A DNA stretch of 64,000 bases from DATMER01 sp031390755 (GCA_031390755.1 JANMTS010000074.1:133941-197940), one strand, 5' to 3'; numbered from the stretch's first letter, positions 34,752-47,452 are shown. Numbers and translations: made by a program. Notes: generated from the letters alone by a model not told the origin.

Positions 34752-35537
34752 ATGAAGGTCCACCTGCTCGCCTTCGCTTCCGCCGGTGACGCCCTCGGCG
34801 CGACCGAGATGGAACTCGAGCTTCCCGACGGGAGCCGGGTCGCCGACCTGCGCGCCCGGCTCGACCGGGACCATCCGAAGCTCGGCCCGCTCTGGCCCCG
34901 CCTCGCGGTGGCCGTGGACGGCCAGATCGCCGGCCCCGACGCCCTGCTGACCGAAGGCGTCGAGGTCGCGCTCCTCCCACCCGTGTCGGGCGGTAATCTC
35001 AGCCTCGGTCGGACCGCCCTCACGGACGACGCCATCGACGTGGACGCCGCGGTCCGCAGCGTGGAGGATCCCGGCTTCGGCGCGGTCGTGACCTTCCTGG
35101 GGACAGTCCGCAACCATCACGCCGGCCGGCCGGTCGAGAGGCTGACCTACAGCGCCTATGGCCGGATGGCCGCCGACGCGCTGGCGACCATCGCGAGAGA
35201 GTTGGAAGCCGCCGCGCCCGTGCGGGTGGCGATCGTTCACCGTCTGGGAGACGTGCCTGTCGGAGAGCCCAGCGTGGTCATCGCCGTGGGCTCGGCCCAC
35301 CGCGCCGCAGCCTATGAAGCCAGCCGCACCGCCCTGGAGCGCCTCAAGGCCGAGACGCCCATCTGGAAGCGGGAGCACTATGCGGAAGGTGAGGCGGTGT
35401 GGCGGGAGGAGGAGCCGCTCATCCCGATCCCCTCGATCAGCCGAGAACCGGCAGCAGGGTCGACACCAGATCCCGGTTCGCCGGGGTCAGGGCGTGGCGG
35501 TACTGGCGGGCCAGAGCCGCCGTCTCCTCACGGGTGA
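34752..35537 (+). CDS. MoaD-MoaE fusion (molybdopterin synthase subunits)
   Basis: A 261-residue protein starting at ATG 34752. Residues 1-81 are a MoaD ubiquitin-like fold ending in VALLPPVSGG; the Gly-Gly at 80-81 is the sulfur-carrier end of stand-alone MoaD. Residues about 95-230 are MoaE (GAVVTFLGTVRNHHAGRPVE and ETPIWKREHYAEG). The Gly-Gly must be free to carry sulfur, so processing or an alternative mechanism is implied. A Pro/Gly-rich tail overlaps the convergent mqnC gene by 101 bases. Confidence 0.88.
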   Translation: MKVHLLAFASAGDALGATEMELELPDGSRVADLRARLDRDHPKLGPLWPRLAVAVDGQIAGPDALLTEGVEVALLPPVSGGNLSLGRTALTDDAIDVDAAVRSVEDPGFGAVVTFLGTVRNHHAGRPVERLTYSAYGRMAADALATIARELEAAAPVRVAIVHRLGDVPVGEPSVVIAVGSAHRAAAYEASRTALERLKAETPIWKREHYAEGEAVWREEEPLIPIPSISREPAAGSTPDPGSPGSGRGGTGGPEPPSPHG

Positions 35538-36621
35538 CGAGGCGCTCGTAGAGGTTGGTGCGCTGCTTCGGCGTGTAGCCGGCCGAGGAGATCAGGTGCT
35601 CCATCTCGTCCTGGCTCATCCGGTAGGCGGTGCCGGCCGAGGCCACCACGTTCTCCTCGATCATGATCGAGCCCATGTCGTCTGCACCGAAGGCGAGCGC
35701 GGCCTGGCCGATCTTCTTGCCCTGGGTCACCCAGCTCGTCTGGAAGTGGACGATGTTGTCGAAGAAGAGCCGCGAGACGGCCAGCGTCCGCAGGTACTCC
35801 TCGGCGAACGTTTCGGGGATGTCCTGCATGTCGGTGTGCTCGTGCTGGAACGTCCAGGAGATGAAGGCGGTGAAGCCGCCCGTCTCGTCCTGAAGATCGC
35901 GCACCCGCTGGAAGTGCTCCACCCGGTCCACGAGCGGCTCGCCCATGCCGTACATCATGGTCGCCGAGGTGCGCAGGCCGTTGCGGTGGGCCTGCCGCAT
36001 GATGTCGATCCACTCGTCCGCCGAGGCCTTCGGGTAGGCCAGCACGTCCTTGCGGATTTCGTCCGACAGGATCTCGGCGCCGCCGCCCGGAATCGACATG
36101 AGGCCGGCCTCCTTGAGGCGGGCGATCACGTCGTAGAAGCTCATCCGCTCCTTGCGGGCGATGAACTTCACCTCCGGCGGCGAGAACGCGTGGACGTGGA
36201 TCGACGGGTAGTTGGACCGCAGGTAGCGGAGCAGATCCTCGTAGTAGGACAGCGGCAGGTCCGGATGGACGCCGCCCTGCATCAGGATGCCGGTGCCGTT
36301 GAGCGCGATCGTCTCCTCGACCTTGCGGCCGATCTCCTCGTTCGGCAGGAGATACCCCTCGGGGTCTCCCGGCGCGCGGTAGAAGGCGCAGAAGCGGCAC
36401 TTGTAGACGCAGACGTTCGTGTAGTTGACGTTCCGGTCGATGTTGTAGGTCGCGGCCGCCGGGTCGTTGAAGCGGTTCCGGACCTCGTGGGCCGCCATCC
36501 CCAGCTCAAGGAGATCCCCCTCCAGCAGCAGCGTGTGCGCGTCACCCGCCGAAATGCGGCGGCCGGCGACGGCGTCGTCGAGGATCTCAGAGACGGGGCG
36601 ACCGGACGGTTCCAGCTTCAT
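35437..36621 (-). CDS. mqnC: Cyclic dehypoxanthine futalosine synthase (MqnC)
   Basis: A 394-residue radical SAM enzyme. NVCVYKCRFCAFYRAPGDPE carries CxxxCxxC for the 4Fe-4S cluster, and the length, IHVHAFSPPEVKF and the TSWVTQGKKIGQAALAFGADD segments match MqnC. It acts in the futalosine route to menaquinone, converting dehypoxanthine futalosine to its cyclic form. It follows mqnA in the same minus-strand operon after a 55-base gap. Confidence 0.93.
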   Translation of the reverse strand: MKLEPSGRPVSEILDDAVAGRRISAGDAHTLLLEGDLLELGMAAHEVRNRFNDPAAATYNIDRNVNYTNVCVYKCRFCAFYRAPGDPEGYLLPNEEIGRKVEETIALNGTGILMQGGVHPDLPLSYYEDLLRYLRSNYPSIHVHAFSPPEVKFIARKERMSFYDVIARLKEAGLMSIPGGGAEILSDEIRKDVLAYPKASADEWIDIMRQAHRNGLRTSATMMYGMGEPLVDRVEHFQRVRDLQDETGGFTAFISWTFQHEHTDMQDIPETFAEEYLRTLAVSRLFFDNIVHFQTSWVTQGKKIGQAALAFGADDMGSIMIEENVVASAGTAYRMSQDEMEHLISSAGYTPKQRTNLYERLVTREETAALARQYRHALTPANRDLVSTLLPVLG

Positions 36622-36676
36622 GACCTAACTCTACCTCAACTCGATTGATCCCTCTTCTCGTGAGGAAAGGGGGCAT

Positions 36677-37477
36677 TCATTCCCAAAACTCAAGGGGTTT
36701 CGGCTCCAGGATCAAGCCGTGCGCGTGGGCTCGGCGATAGAACTCCTCCAGGCCCGCGATCTCCTCCTGACGAAGGAAGAAGTTCAGGTTCTCCGTCAGG
36801 TACGAGCGCACCTCGGAGCTGTCCAGGCCGAGCTCGCCGGCCGCCTCGCGCGACAGGATGTCCACCGAGGACAGGCCGTAGCGCAGGCTGCTCTTGAAGT
36901 AAAACGGCAGGTCGGGCAGATCCACGCCGGGGCGCACCGCCCAGACCGCGAACACGAACGGCAGACCCGTCATCGCGTTCCATTCGGCCGCAAGGTCCCA
37001 GACCTGGAACTTCTCGCGGTCCACCTTGAGCGCCGGATCTCCGATCACCAGCGCCGCGTCGGCCTCCGTGAGCATCCGCTCGGGATCCGGCCGCTCGTGA
37101 ACGTACTCGGGATGCAGACCCCAGCGGGATTGGAGAAGGATGCGGACCAGCGCCACGGACGTCCGGCTGTTCTGATCCAGCGCGACCCGCCGGACCTCTT
37201 CCATGGGGCCGCGGGACACGAGGAGAACGCTCTTCACCTCGTGGCGCGAAGCCACGCAGAGATCCGGCAGAACCTTGAGGCCGGGGATGCGCTGCACCTC
37301 GATCGACGGGATCAGCCCGATGTCGATGGCGCCCTGCCCCAGCAGCCGGGCCACCATCGACGGCGGATGGTAGCTGGGCGCGAAGAGATCCGCATGGTGC
37401 CCCTTGAGGAAGCCCCACGCGAGCGGCCTGCTGTTCAGGAAGTTGACGATGCCGACGCGCAGCTTGGGCAAGGGCAC
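36677..37477 (-). CDS. mqnA: Chorismate dehydratase (MqnA)
   Basis: A 266-residue protein of the futalosine pathway. LRVGIVNFLNSRPLAWGF near the N-terminus, the DIGLIPSIEVQRIPG segment and VALDQNSRTSVALVRILL match MqnA, which converts chorismate to 3-enolpyruvyl-benzoate. It lies three bases after rho and before mqnC. The other pathway genes (mqnB, mqnD) are not seen in the window. Confidence 0.92.
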   Translation of the reverse strand: MPLPKLRVGIVNFLNSRPLAWGFLKGHHADLFAPSYHPPSMVARLLGQGAIDIGLIPSIEVQRIPGLKVLPDLCVASRHEVKSVLLVSRGPMEEVRRVALDQNSRTSVALVRILLQSRWGLHPEYVHERPDPERMLTEADAALVIGDPALKVDREKFQVWDLAAEWNAMTGLPFVFAVWAVRPGVDLPDLPFYFKSSLRYGLSSVDILSREAAGELGLDSSEVRSYLTENLNFFLRQEEIAGLEEFYRRAHAHGLILEPKPLEFWE

Positions 37478-37480
37478 CCC

Positions 37481-38775
<1,295 letters not shown>

Positions 38776-38796
38776 GTTGTTCCTCTTCCGTTTGAG

Positions 38797-39396
38797 TCAC
38801 TCTGCACTCGATTGGAGATGGCTCACGAGTGCGCTCCAGAGCTCTTTCATCCCCTCTCCCGAGTGCGCGGAAACGGGGATCAGAGGCACGGTCTCGTCCA
38901 GCTCCAGCGCCTCTCCGACATCCCTCTGCATCGCCGACCTCTTGCTGCGAGGGATGCGGTCCACCTTCGTGGAGACCACGACCACCGGCGCGTCCAGGCT
39001 GCGGAGGTACTCCCACGCCTGCACGTCCAGCGGTGTCGCCCCCACCTTGCCGTCCACCAGCATCACGACCAGGGGAGGCTGTGTGCCGGGTCTCCGAAAA
39101 TAGGTGTCGGCCAGCGCCGCCCACTCCCGGCGCTCTTCCCTCCCGGCCTTGGCATAGCCGTAACCGGGCAGGTCGACGAACCAGTAGCGCCGGTTGACCA
39201 GGAAGTAGTTGACCGAGCGCGTGCGCCCCGGGGTGGAGCTGACCTTGGCCAGCCCCTTGCGCGTCAGCAGGCGGTTCATCAGGCTCGACTTGCCCACGTT
39301 GGACCGCCCGACAAAGGCGATCTCGGGACGTCCGTCGCGCACAAAATCGCCGCTGGCGTGAGCGGATTTGATGAATTCCGCGGTCTCGACCTTCAC
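38797..39396 (-). CDS. engB: Ribosome biogenesis GTPase EngB/YsxC
   Basis: A 199-residue GTPase. G1 is GRSNVGKSSLMN, G2/G3 includes STPGRTRSVNYFLVNRRYWF with DLPGYGYAK, and G4 is STKVD. The length and the GYGYAKAG segment are typical of EngB, which helps assemble the large ribosomal subunit. It lies between lon and rho on the minus strand. A 130-base gap to lon holds no gene. Confidence 0.93.
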   Translation of the reverse strand: MKVETAEFIKSAHASGDFVRDGRPEIAFVGRSNVGKSSLMNRLLTRKGLAKVSSTPGRTRSVNYFLVNRRYWFVDLPGYGYAKAGREERREWAALADTYFRRPGTQPPLVVMLVDGKVGATPLDVQAWEYLRSLDAPVVVVSTKVDRIPRSKRSAMQRDVGEALELDETVPLIPVSAHSGEGMKELWSALVSHLQSSAE

Positions 39397-39526
39397 GCTC
39401 GCACCGGGTTCGCTTGCACGAGCCGGAGGCCTCGACGGCCCCCGGCCTGCGTCAGATTTTTCAATGGGTTCCTACGGTCTGCGGGACACCGGGCGTCAAC
39501 CCGGAGCCCCTGCCGCCGGTTCGAGA

Positions 39527-41941
<2,415 letters not shown>

Positions 41942-41964
41942 GTCGCTCTCGGCTTTCTCCGGAA

Positions 41965-43203
41965 TCAGCCGGCCTTCTTGTACAGCATGATCGGCTGCAC
42001 GCGGCTCGCAACGACCTCATCGTTGATCACGATCTGCTTGACGTCGCGCTGCGAGGGGATGGTGTACATCAGGTCGAGCATCAGCTCCTCGAGGATGATC
42101 CGCAGGCCGCGGGCGCCGACGTTGCGCTTCAGCGCTTGGCGGGCGACGGCGGACAGGGACTCGTCGGTGAACTTCAGCTCGACGCCTTCAAACTCCAGCA
42201 TGGTCTGGTACTGGCGAATCAGACTGTTCTTGGGCTCATGCAGAATCCGCACCAATGCCGCCTCGTCCAGCTCCTCGAGCGTCGCGACGACCGGCAGGCG
42301 GCCGACGAACTCGGGAATGAGGCCGTACTTGATGAGGTCTTCCGGCAGAACGTTCTCCAGCCCCTGGTTCGCCTTCCTCTCCCGCTTGCCCTTGACCTCG
42401 GCTCCGAAGCCGAGCGACTTCTGGTTCATCCGGCGCTCGATGACGTCGTCGAGACCGACAAAGGCGCCGCCGCAGATGAACAGGATGTTGGTGGTGTCGA
42501 TCTGCAGGAACTCCTGGTGCGGATGCTTGCGGCCACCCTGCGGCGGCACGTTGCACTGGGTTCCCTCCAGGATCTTGAGCAGGGCCTGCTGAACTCCCTC
42601 TCCGGACACGTCGCGGGTGATCGACGGATTGTCACTCTTGCGACAAATCTTGTCGACCTCGTCGATGTAGACGATGCCGCGCTGGGTCTTCTCCTTGTCG
42701 TTTCCCGAGGCCTGGTAGAGCTTCAGGATGATGTTCTCGACATCCTCGCCCACGTAGCCCGCCTCGGTGAGGGTGGTGGCGTCGGCGATCGTGAACGGAA
42801 CGGACAGGAGGCGCGCCAGCGTCTGGGCGAGGAGGGTCTTGCCGGTACCCGTCGGACCGATGAGCAGGATGTTGGACTTCTGAAGCTCCACGTCGCCATG
42901 GGACTTCTCCGCGAAGTCGATGCGCTTGTAGTGGTTGTAGACCGCCACCGCGAGCTTCTTCTTCGCCTGCTCCTGCCCGATCACGTACTCATCCAGGAGA
43001 GCCTTGATCTCCTTGGGCTTGGGCAGCGTGCTGTCCTGCTGCTGTTCGAGCATCCGATCCTCGGCGATGATGTCGAGGCAGATGTCCACGCACTCGTCGC
43101 AGATGAACACTGTCGGGCCGGCGATCAGCTTCTTCACCTCCCGCTGGCTCTTGTTGCAGAACGAGCACCTCAGGACTTCATCGCCGCTGTCTTTCTTCGG
43201 CAT
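41965..43203 (-). CDS. clpX: ClpX ATPase subunit of Clp protease
   Basis: A 412-residue unfoldase. ATG at 43203 is chosen for its GGAGGAGAA ribosome site. A zinc-binding domain (CSFCNKSQREV ... FICDECVDIC) is followed by the AAA+ core with GPTGTGKTLLAQTLARLL and the IYIDEVDKI-type Walker B region. It recognises substrates and feeds them to ClpP. A good sigma-70-type promoter lies upstream, so it can be transcribed separately from clpP. Confidence 0.96.
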   Translation of the reverse strand: MPKKDSGDEVLRCSFCNKSQREVKKLIAGPTVFICDECVDICLDIIAEDRMLEQQQDSTLPKPKEIKALLDEYVIGQEQAKKKLAVAVYNHYKRIDFAEKSHGDVELQKSNILLIGPTGTGKTLLAQTLARLLSVPFTIADATTLTEAGYVGEDVENIILKLYQASGNDKEKTQRGIVYIDEVDKICRKSDNPSITRDVSGEGVQQALLKILEGTQCNVPPQGGRKHPHQEFLQIDTTNILFICGGAFVGLDDVIERRMNQKSLGFGAEVKGKRERKANQGLENVLPEDLIKYGLIPEFVGRLPVVATLEELDEAALVRILHEPKNSLIRQYQTMLEFEGVELKFTDESLSAVARQALKRNVGARGLRIILEELMLDLMYTIPSQRDVKQIVINDEVVASRVQPIMLYKKAG

Positions 43204-43246
43204 TTCTCCTCCGTTGTACGCGGAAGGTTGATCCGGGGTCATCCCG

Positions 43247-43276
43247 ATGCTAGGAGCGAATCGAAACCCCTGTCAA
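43247..43276 (-). promoter_or_regulatory. Sigma-70-type promoter of clpX
   Basis: On the minus strand, TTGACA (43276-43271), an 18-base spacer and TAGCAT (43252-43247) lie about 44 bases upstream of the clpX start. The -35 box is perfect. The 291-base clpP-clpX gap (43204-43494) has no other feature that I see. Confidence 0.65.
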
Positions 43277-43494
43277 CCTTGACCTGTACTTGTCCTCTAG
43301 AACGGGGGGGTGCGCCAGGCGAATTCCCCGAATTCTCCCGGATACCGCCCCCGTTTTCCGCAGTGCCGTCAACCCGTCTCCCGGTCTCTCGATGCGTCCT
43401 CACTGAGTAAGGTGTCGCGAGGGACCCCGAAAGGGTCAGCCGGCTTTTTCGGACCGGCCGCGCGGCCATGCGCCGGCGTGCGGAGAGACTCCGC

Positions 43495-44094
43495 TCACCG
43501 CGGTCCGGTCTCCTTGCGCCGCGCCATGACGCGGTCGACGATCCCGTACTCGACGGCTTCGGTCGCGGACAGGATGCGGTCGCGCTCCGTGTCGTGATGG
43601 ACCTCTTCCTTGGTCTTGCCGGTATGGAGAGCCAGGATCTCGTCCAGCCGATCGCGCATCATGAACATGTCGCGGGCGTGGATCTCGATGTCGCTCTGCT
43701 GACCCTGCAGACCCGAGAGCCAGGGCTGGTGGATGAGCACCCGGCTGTTGGGGAGCACGGTGCGCTTGCCCTTGGATCCCGACGCCAGCAGCACGGCGGC
43801 CATCGACGCGGCCTGGCCCACGCAGTAGGTGGACACGTCCGGCTTGATGTACTGCATGGTGTCGTAGATCGCCATGCCGGCCGAAACCGAGCCGCCGGGC
43901 GAGTTGATGTAGAGGGAGATGTCCTTCTCGGGGTTTTCGGCCTCCAGGAAGAGCATCTGCGCGATGATCAGGCTGGCGACGTCGTCGTCGACGGGCCGGC
44001 CGAGAAAGATGATGTTGTCCTTGAGCAGGCGCGAGTAGATGTCATACGCGCGCTCGCCGCGGTTCGACTGCTCGACCACCATGGGGATCAGCAT
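43495..44094 (-). CDS. clpP: ClpP proteolytic subunit
   Basis: A 199-residue serine protease. MLIPMVVEQSNRGERAYDIY is the typical N-terminus. The catalytic Ser is in YCVGQAASMAAVLLAS, His in LIHQPWLSG, and Asp in HHDTERDRILSA. It forms the degradative chamber used with ClpX. It follows tig by 15 bases and is probably co-transcribed with it. Confidence 0.96.
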   Translation of the reverse strand: MLIPMVVEQSNRGERAYDIYSRLLKDNIIFLGRPVDDDVASLIIAQMLFLEAENPEKDISLYINSPGGSVSAGMAIYDTMQYIKPDVSTYCVGQAASMAAVLLASGSKGKRTVLPNSRVLIHQPWLSGLQGQQSDIEIHARDMFMMRDRLDEILALHTGKTKEEVHHDTERDRILSATEAVEYGIVDRVMARRKETGPR

Positions 44095-44109
44095 GCGTCC
44101 TGGTTCTCC

Positions 44110-45438
44110 CTAGACATCGGCCGCCGAGGCGTCGAGGAGCTGCCCCGAGGGCGTCTCCTCCCCGAGCAGTCGGCGGATGGTCTTGTCGCGGCGCAGCTGC
44201 ATCCGGAGGGTTGCGAGCTGGCCGTTCTCATCCATGTTCTTCCGCAACGCCACGGTCGTGGTGTTGCGCTGACGGGCGACGGCCGCCAGAGTCGCTTCGA
44301 ACTCCTCCTCGCTCACCTGCAGCGATTCGGCGTCGGCAATGGCGTCGAGGAGCAGGCGGCCGTGGACGCGGCGCTCGGCGAGCGGCAGCATCTCGCTGGC
44401 CATCGCGTTCCAGTCGATGCCGGCCTTGTCCACGTCCATGCCGCGGCGCGCCAGGCTCTCGGCGTAGTCCTGCACGAGGCTCTCGACCTCGCGCCGGACG
44501 ACGCCCTGCGGCAGCTCCAGCGGATGGCGCTCGCGGAGCTGGTCGAGAACGGCGCGCTGGCGCTGCTCGCGGCGCTCGTCGTTCTTCATCGCGCGCAGCC
44601 GCAGCGTGACCGCCTCGCGGAGCTGCTCCATCGTCTCGAAGTCGGCGCCGACGCGCTTCGCGAACTCGTCGTCGGCCTCGGGCAGGTCGCGCTCCTTGAC
44701 GGCGATGACCTTGACGCGGAACTTGCGGTCGCGCGCCGGATGCTCGTGGTCGCCGTGCTGGATGGCCTCCTCGTGGCGGTCGAAGCCGGCTTCCTGGCCT
44801 TCGGTCAAGCCCTGGAGGGCGACGGAAAGCTCTTCCCAGACGCGCTCGTCGCCGATCTCGACCTGGGCGTTCTCGACCTCGTGGTCCTCGGCGGGCTCGC
44901 CGTGCAGGCCGGGCGTCAGCTCGGTGATCTCGGCGCTGACGAGGTCGCCGCGGGCCGCGGGCCGCTCGACGGGCACCCAGTCCGAAAGCTGCTTGCGCAG
45001 CTCGTCGATCTTGTCGTCGACTTCCATCGTGCTGGGCTCGGCGGCCGGATCGGGGAGGTCGAAGTCCTTCGTGTTGCGCAGCTCGATCTCGGGCCGCACC
45101 TCGACCACGGCGGTGAAGGTGAAGGGCTCGCCCGGCTTGAGGGTCGGCTCTTCGGCCAACTCCGGCTGCATCAGGGGATCGATGGACGCCTCGGCCTGGG
45201 CCTGGCGCCAGTAGCGCGGCAGCAGGCGCTCGATGACTTCCTGGTCGATGTCCTTGGCGAAGCGCTGGCGGACGACGTGAACGGGCACCTTGCCCTGACG
45301 GAAACCGGGGATCTTCGCGCGGCGGCTGTACTCCTGCACCACACGCTGCGTCTCCGCCTCGACGGCGGGCGCGGGAACCTCCACGGTGAGCTGCTTGCGG
45401 CAGGGGCCTACATCCTGCTGGGAGACGACGACGCTCAT
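44110..45438 (-). CDS. tig: Trigger factor, ribosome-associated chaperone
   Basis: A 442-residue protein with the three usual parts: the ribosome-binding domain (KIPGFRQGKVPVHVVRQRF holds the GFRxGKxP signature), the FKBP-type PPIase domain around residues 150-240, and the helical C-terminal chaperone domain. It binds nascent chains at the ribosome exit. Order tig-clpP-clpX-lon is widespread in bacteria. Confidence 0.94.
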   Translation of the reverse strand: MSVVVSQQDVGPCRKQLTVEVPAPAVEAETQRVVQEYSRRAKIPGFRQGKVPVHVVRQRFAKDIDQEVIERLLPRYWRQAQAEASIDPLMQPELAEEPTLKPGEPFTFTAVVEVRPEIELRNTKDFDLPDPAAEPSTMEVDDKIDELRKQLSDWVPVERPAARGDLVSAEITELTPGLHGEPAEDHEVENAQVEIGDERVWEELSVALQGLTEGQEAGFDRHEEAIQHGDHEHPARDRKFRVKVIAVKERDLPEADDEFAKRVGADFETMEQLREAVTLRLRAMKNDERREQRQRAVLDQLRERHPLELPQGVVRREVESLVQDYAESLARRGMDVDKAGIDWNAMASEMLPLAERRVHGRLLLDAIADAESLQVSEEEFEATLAAVARQRNTTTVALRKNMDENGQLATLRMQLRRDKTIRRLLGEETPSGQLLDASAADV

Positions 45439-45471
45439 CCGATCCTCATTCCAAGTCGATGGTTGGGTTGA

Positions 45472-45560
45472 TGGTGCGAAAGAGGGGACTCGAACCCCTA
45501 ACCCGATTTCTCGGGACTAGATCCTAAGTCTAGCGCGTATACCAATTCCGCCACTTTCGC
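45472..45560 (-). tRNA. tRNA-Leu (UAG anticodon)
   Basis: The minus strand folds into a class II cloverleaf: acceptor GCGAAAG/CTTTCGC, an anticodon loop CTTAGGA within stem CTAGA/TCTAG giving anticodon UAG, an extra arm with GTCCCGAGAAATCGGG, and a T arm (GGGG TTCGAGT CCCC). CCA is encoded (45472-45474). The five-prime end is 45560. Confidence 0.95.
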
Positions 45561-45616
45561 AGCGAGGCCTCCTGCATCCTGGTGGGAGGGAGGGGGTGGT
45601 TTCGCGGGGGAAGTAA

Positions 45617-45692
45617 TGGTGAGCCGCCAGGGAATCGAACCCCGAACCCGCAGATTAAGAGTCTGCTGCTCTGCCAGTTGAGCTAGCGGCCC
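45617..45692 (-). tRNA. tRNA-Lys (CUU anticodon)
   Basis: The minus strand folds into a cloverleaf with acceptor GGGCCGC/GCGGCTC, D arm GCTCAACTGGCAGAGC, anticodon loop CTCTTAA in stem GCAGA/TCTGC giving CUU, and a T arm with GGTTCGATTCC. CCA is encoded (45617-45619). It lies 56 bases upstream of tRNA-Leu on the same strand. Confidence 0.95.
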
Positions 45693-45815
45693 GTTCGACG
45701 CCGGATAATAGCCGAGGAATTTCCGGATGGCAATGTCCCCGTTTTTTATCCCGTGTCCCTTCAACCCCACCCGCCCCGTTCTCATTCCCACCCGCCCTGC
45801 CGGCCCCGTCGGGAT

Positions 45816-46016
45816 TCAGCCGCCTTGCACGAAGTGAACCACTTCCAGGCGGTCATCCGGACCCAGACGGGCCGCGCCGTAATCGCCGCGCCGCACGATC
45901 TCGCCGTTGAGCTCGACGGCCACGGTCCTCGGGTCGCGCCCCAGCCCGGCGAGCAGATCGAGGACGGTTGCGCCGTCCACGACGCGATGCGGCTCGCCGT
46001 TCAGAAGAACATCCAC
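45816..46016 (-). CDS. thiS: ThiS sulfur carrier protein
   Basis: A 66-residue protein with the ubiquitin-like ThiS fold (MDVLLNGEPHRVVDGATVLD and VAVELNGEIV) and the required C-terminal Gly-Gly (VVHFVQGG). It carries sulfur as a thiocarboxylate for thiazole formation in thiamine synthesis. No other thiamine gene is seen nearby. Confidence 0.9.
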   Translation of the reverse strand: MDVLLNGEPHRVVDGATVLDLLAGLGRDPRTVAVELNGEIVRRGDYGAARLGPDDRLEVVHFVQGG

Positions 46017-46057
46017 AGCCGAAGCCTATATCAAGAGACCGGACAGGACTACAGGGC

Positions 46058-46957
46058 CTAGAGGAGATGCTTCAGCTCCGCGCGGCCGATCGAGCCGGCG
46101 GCGGAGATGATCAGCGCGGCGGTGCCGCGGCCGATGGTCGGGATGCCGAACGACAGCACAGCAAGGCCGTCGTCGTCGGTGCGCCCCAGGGCGAGGACGA
46201 CCGGATCGGAGACGGTCGAGATCATCCGGACGGAGACCTGGGTGCCGACGATCGGCATGCCGCTCTTGCTGGAGCGGGTGCGCAGGGCGAGCTTCGCCTC
46301 CTGGCCCAGGGCCAGGTTCTCGTGCTCCTCCAGCAGCAGCACGAGCTGCTCCTGGTCCGCCTCGTTGGTCAGGTATTCGAGGATGACCTGGTCCAGGGTG
46401 CGCTCGCGCGACGAGGGCGACGGCGGCGGGAGCGGCGGAAGTACCGGCATTGGTGGCGGGAGCGGCCGGGTCGGCGGTGTCGGCATCCCCATCGGGCCCA
46501 TCGATCCCATCGGCAGCATCGGCGGCAGCGCGCCGGGGGCGGGCAGCGCTCCCGGCGGGGTCACCGCGCCGACGGCGCCGACCGTGGAGCCGGAAGGAGA
46601 CGCCAGAGGGAGCGGTCCGCGGGCGATGGTGCCGGTGTCCGTGTCGGGCGGCGCCGGAGGGGGCACCATCGGGCCGGTCTGCTTGCCCGCGAGCAGCGAC
46701 TGGACCTTGGCGTCGAACTTCCCGTGCCGGATCGCGGCGATCATGGTCCGATGCTGGTGGTCCATGACCGCGATGATGTCCTTCTCGTCCTTGCCCTCGG
46801 CCAGCATCTCGGAGTACCCGGACCGCCTGCTGGCCAGCACCTGCCCGCCGACGTAGATCAGGCTCTCGATGAAGGGGTTGGCGAGTCCCTTGTCCTCGGT
46901 CTGGACGTGGAACACCACTTCATTGTGGCGGACATCGGTGTTGTAGCCGGTGATCAT
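46058..46957 (-). CDS. Hypothetical protein with Pro/Gly/Met-rich linker
   Basis: A 299-residue protein. The N-terminal 90 residues start with GYNTDVRHNEVVFHVQTED and look like an alpha/beta domain of a family of unknown function. A low-complexity linker rich in Pro, Met and Gly follows (about residues 95-185), and the C-terminal part is helix, then beta strands with GKxxx-like turns (RTDDDGLAVLSFGIP resembles an Ig-like or carboxypeptidase-regulatory fold). No signal peptide is visible. The neighbours do not explain it. Confidence 0.65.
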   Translation of the reverse strand: MITGYNTDVRHNEVVFHVQTEDKGLANPFIESLIYVGGQVLASRRSGYSEMLAEGKDEKDIIAVMDHQHRTMIAAIRHGKFDAKVQSLLAGKQTGPMVPPPAPPDTDTGTIARGPLPLASPSGSTVGAVGAVTPPGALPAPGALPPMLPMGSMGPMGMPTPPTRPLPPPMPVLPPLPPPSPSSRERTLDQVILEYLTNEADQEQLVLLLEEHENLALGQEAKLALRTRSSKSGMPIVGTQVSVRMISTVSDPVVLALGRTDDDGLAVLSFGIPTIGRGTAALIISAAGSIGRAELKHLL

Positions 46958-47452
46958 CGTGGAGGCGTGGGGGCTTGGGTGCGGACGGCGACGATTCTAA
47001 TACAGGGGACGCGGGAAGCAAGCATGCCGCCTCAGGCTCCCCGCCGACAGGATCGTTACCGGCATCCTGACACAGCTTGACATAGAATGGAGCGGAGGCC
47101 CACCGAGCCAGCCTCGACCCTCCCCGGCGACGCGATCCGCGGGCCGGCGGGGCGGCTGGCCGACAGGGTGGTCCGGGAAACCGGGCCGCCTCCCATGCTT
47201 GGAAAGGTGGGGCCGGTCGCCACGCGTGCGGCCTGGGCCTCGTTTCCCGACGAGGTCATGAAATTGATCCCATCCCCCCTTGGGCTGATCCCATTCCCCC
47301 TCTCCCCGGCCCTCTCCCCCGTGCCGGGGGAAAGGGAGAAAAGCGCCGGGCTGATCCCATCCGGGACGAACAGCGGTGCGATCTCCACCTCCCGGCTCCC
47401 CGTCCTGGCCGCCAGGGCGACGACGGTCGCCCCTCCAGACACCACCCGGCTC
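46958..47452. other. Intergenic region before moaA
   Basis: About 495 bases without a well-supported gene. It holds the palindromic repeat copy B (47285-47338) and a TAGAAT (47083-47088) that could be a -10 box. An open frame in phase with moaA runs back to ATG 47087, but it passes through the repeat, lacks a ribosome site and has no MoaA similarity. Confidence 0.5.
47285..47338 (+). repeat. Palindromic repeat element, copy B, upstream of moaA
   Basis: A 54-bp copy nearly identical to 12788-12841 (opposite strand), with the CTCTCCCCCG-TGC-CGGGGGAAAG hairpin. It is preceded at 47265 by another short piece (TGATCCCATCCCCCCTT) that repeats its first part, and GCTGATCCCATCC recurs at 47350, so the element's ends are locally repeated. 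Confidence 0.8.

Noticed and set aside
31340..35113. Minus-strand open frame of more than 1250 codons
   Set aside because: It crosses the coiled-coil gene (antisense) and the carboxyltransferase gene in a different frame, and its translation is low-complexity Arg/Gly/Ala-rich. It is a by-product of high GC content.
39397..39526. Possible small gene between lon and engB
   Set aside because: Only frames shadowing the neighbouring genes are seen; no ribosome site or conserved motif.
47087..47452. N-terminal extension of moaA starting at ATG 47087
   Set aside because: The extension includes the palindromic repeat, has no ribosome site and no similarity to MoaA, whose usual N-terminus fits GTG 47453.
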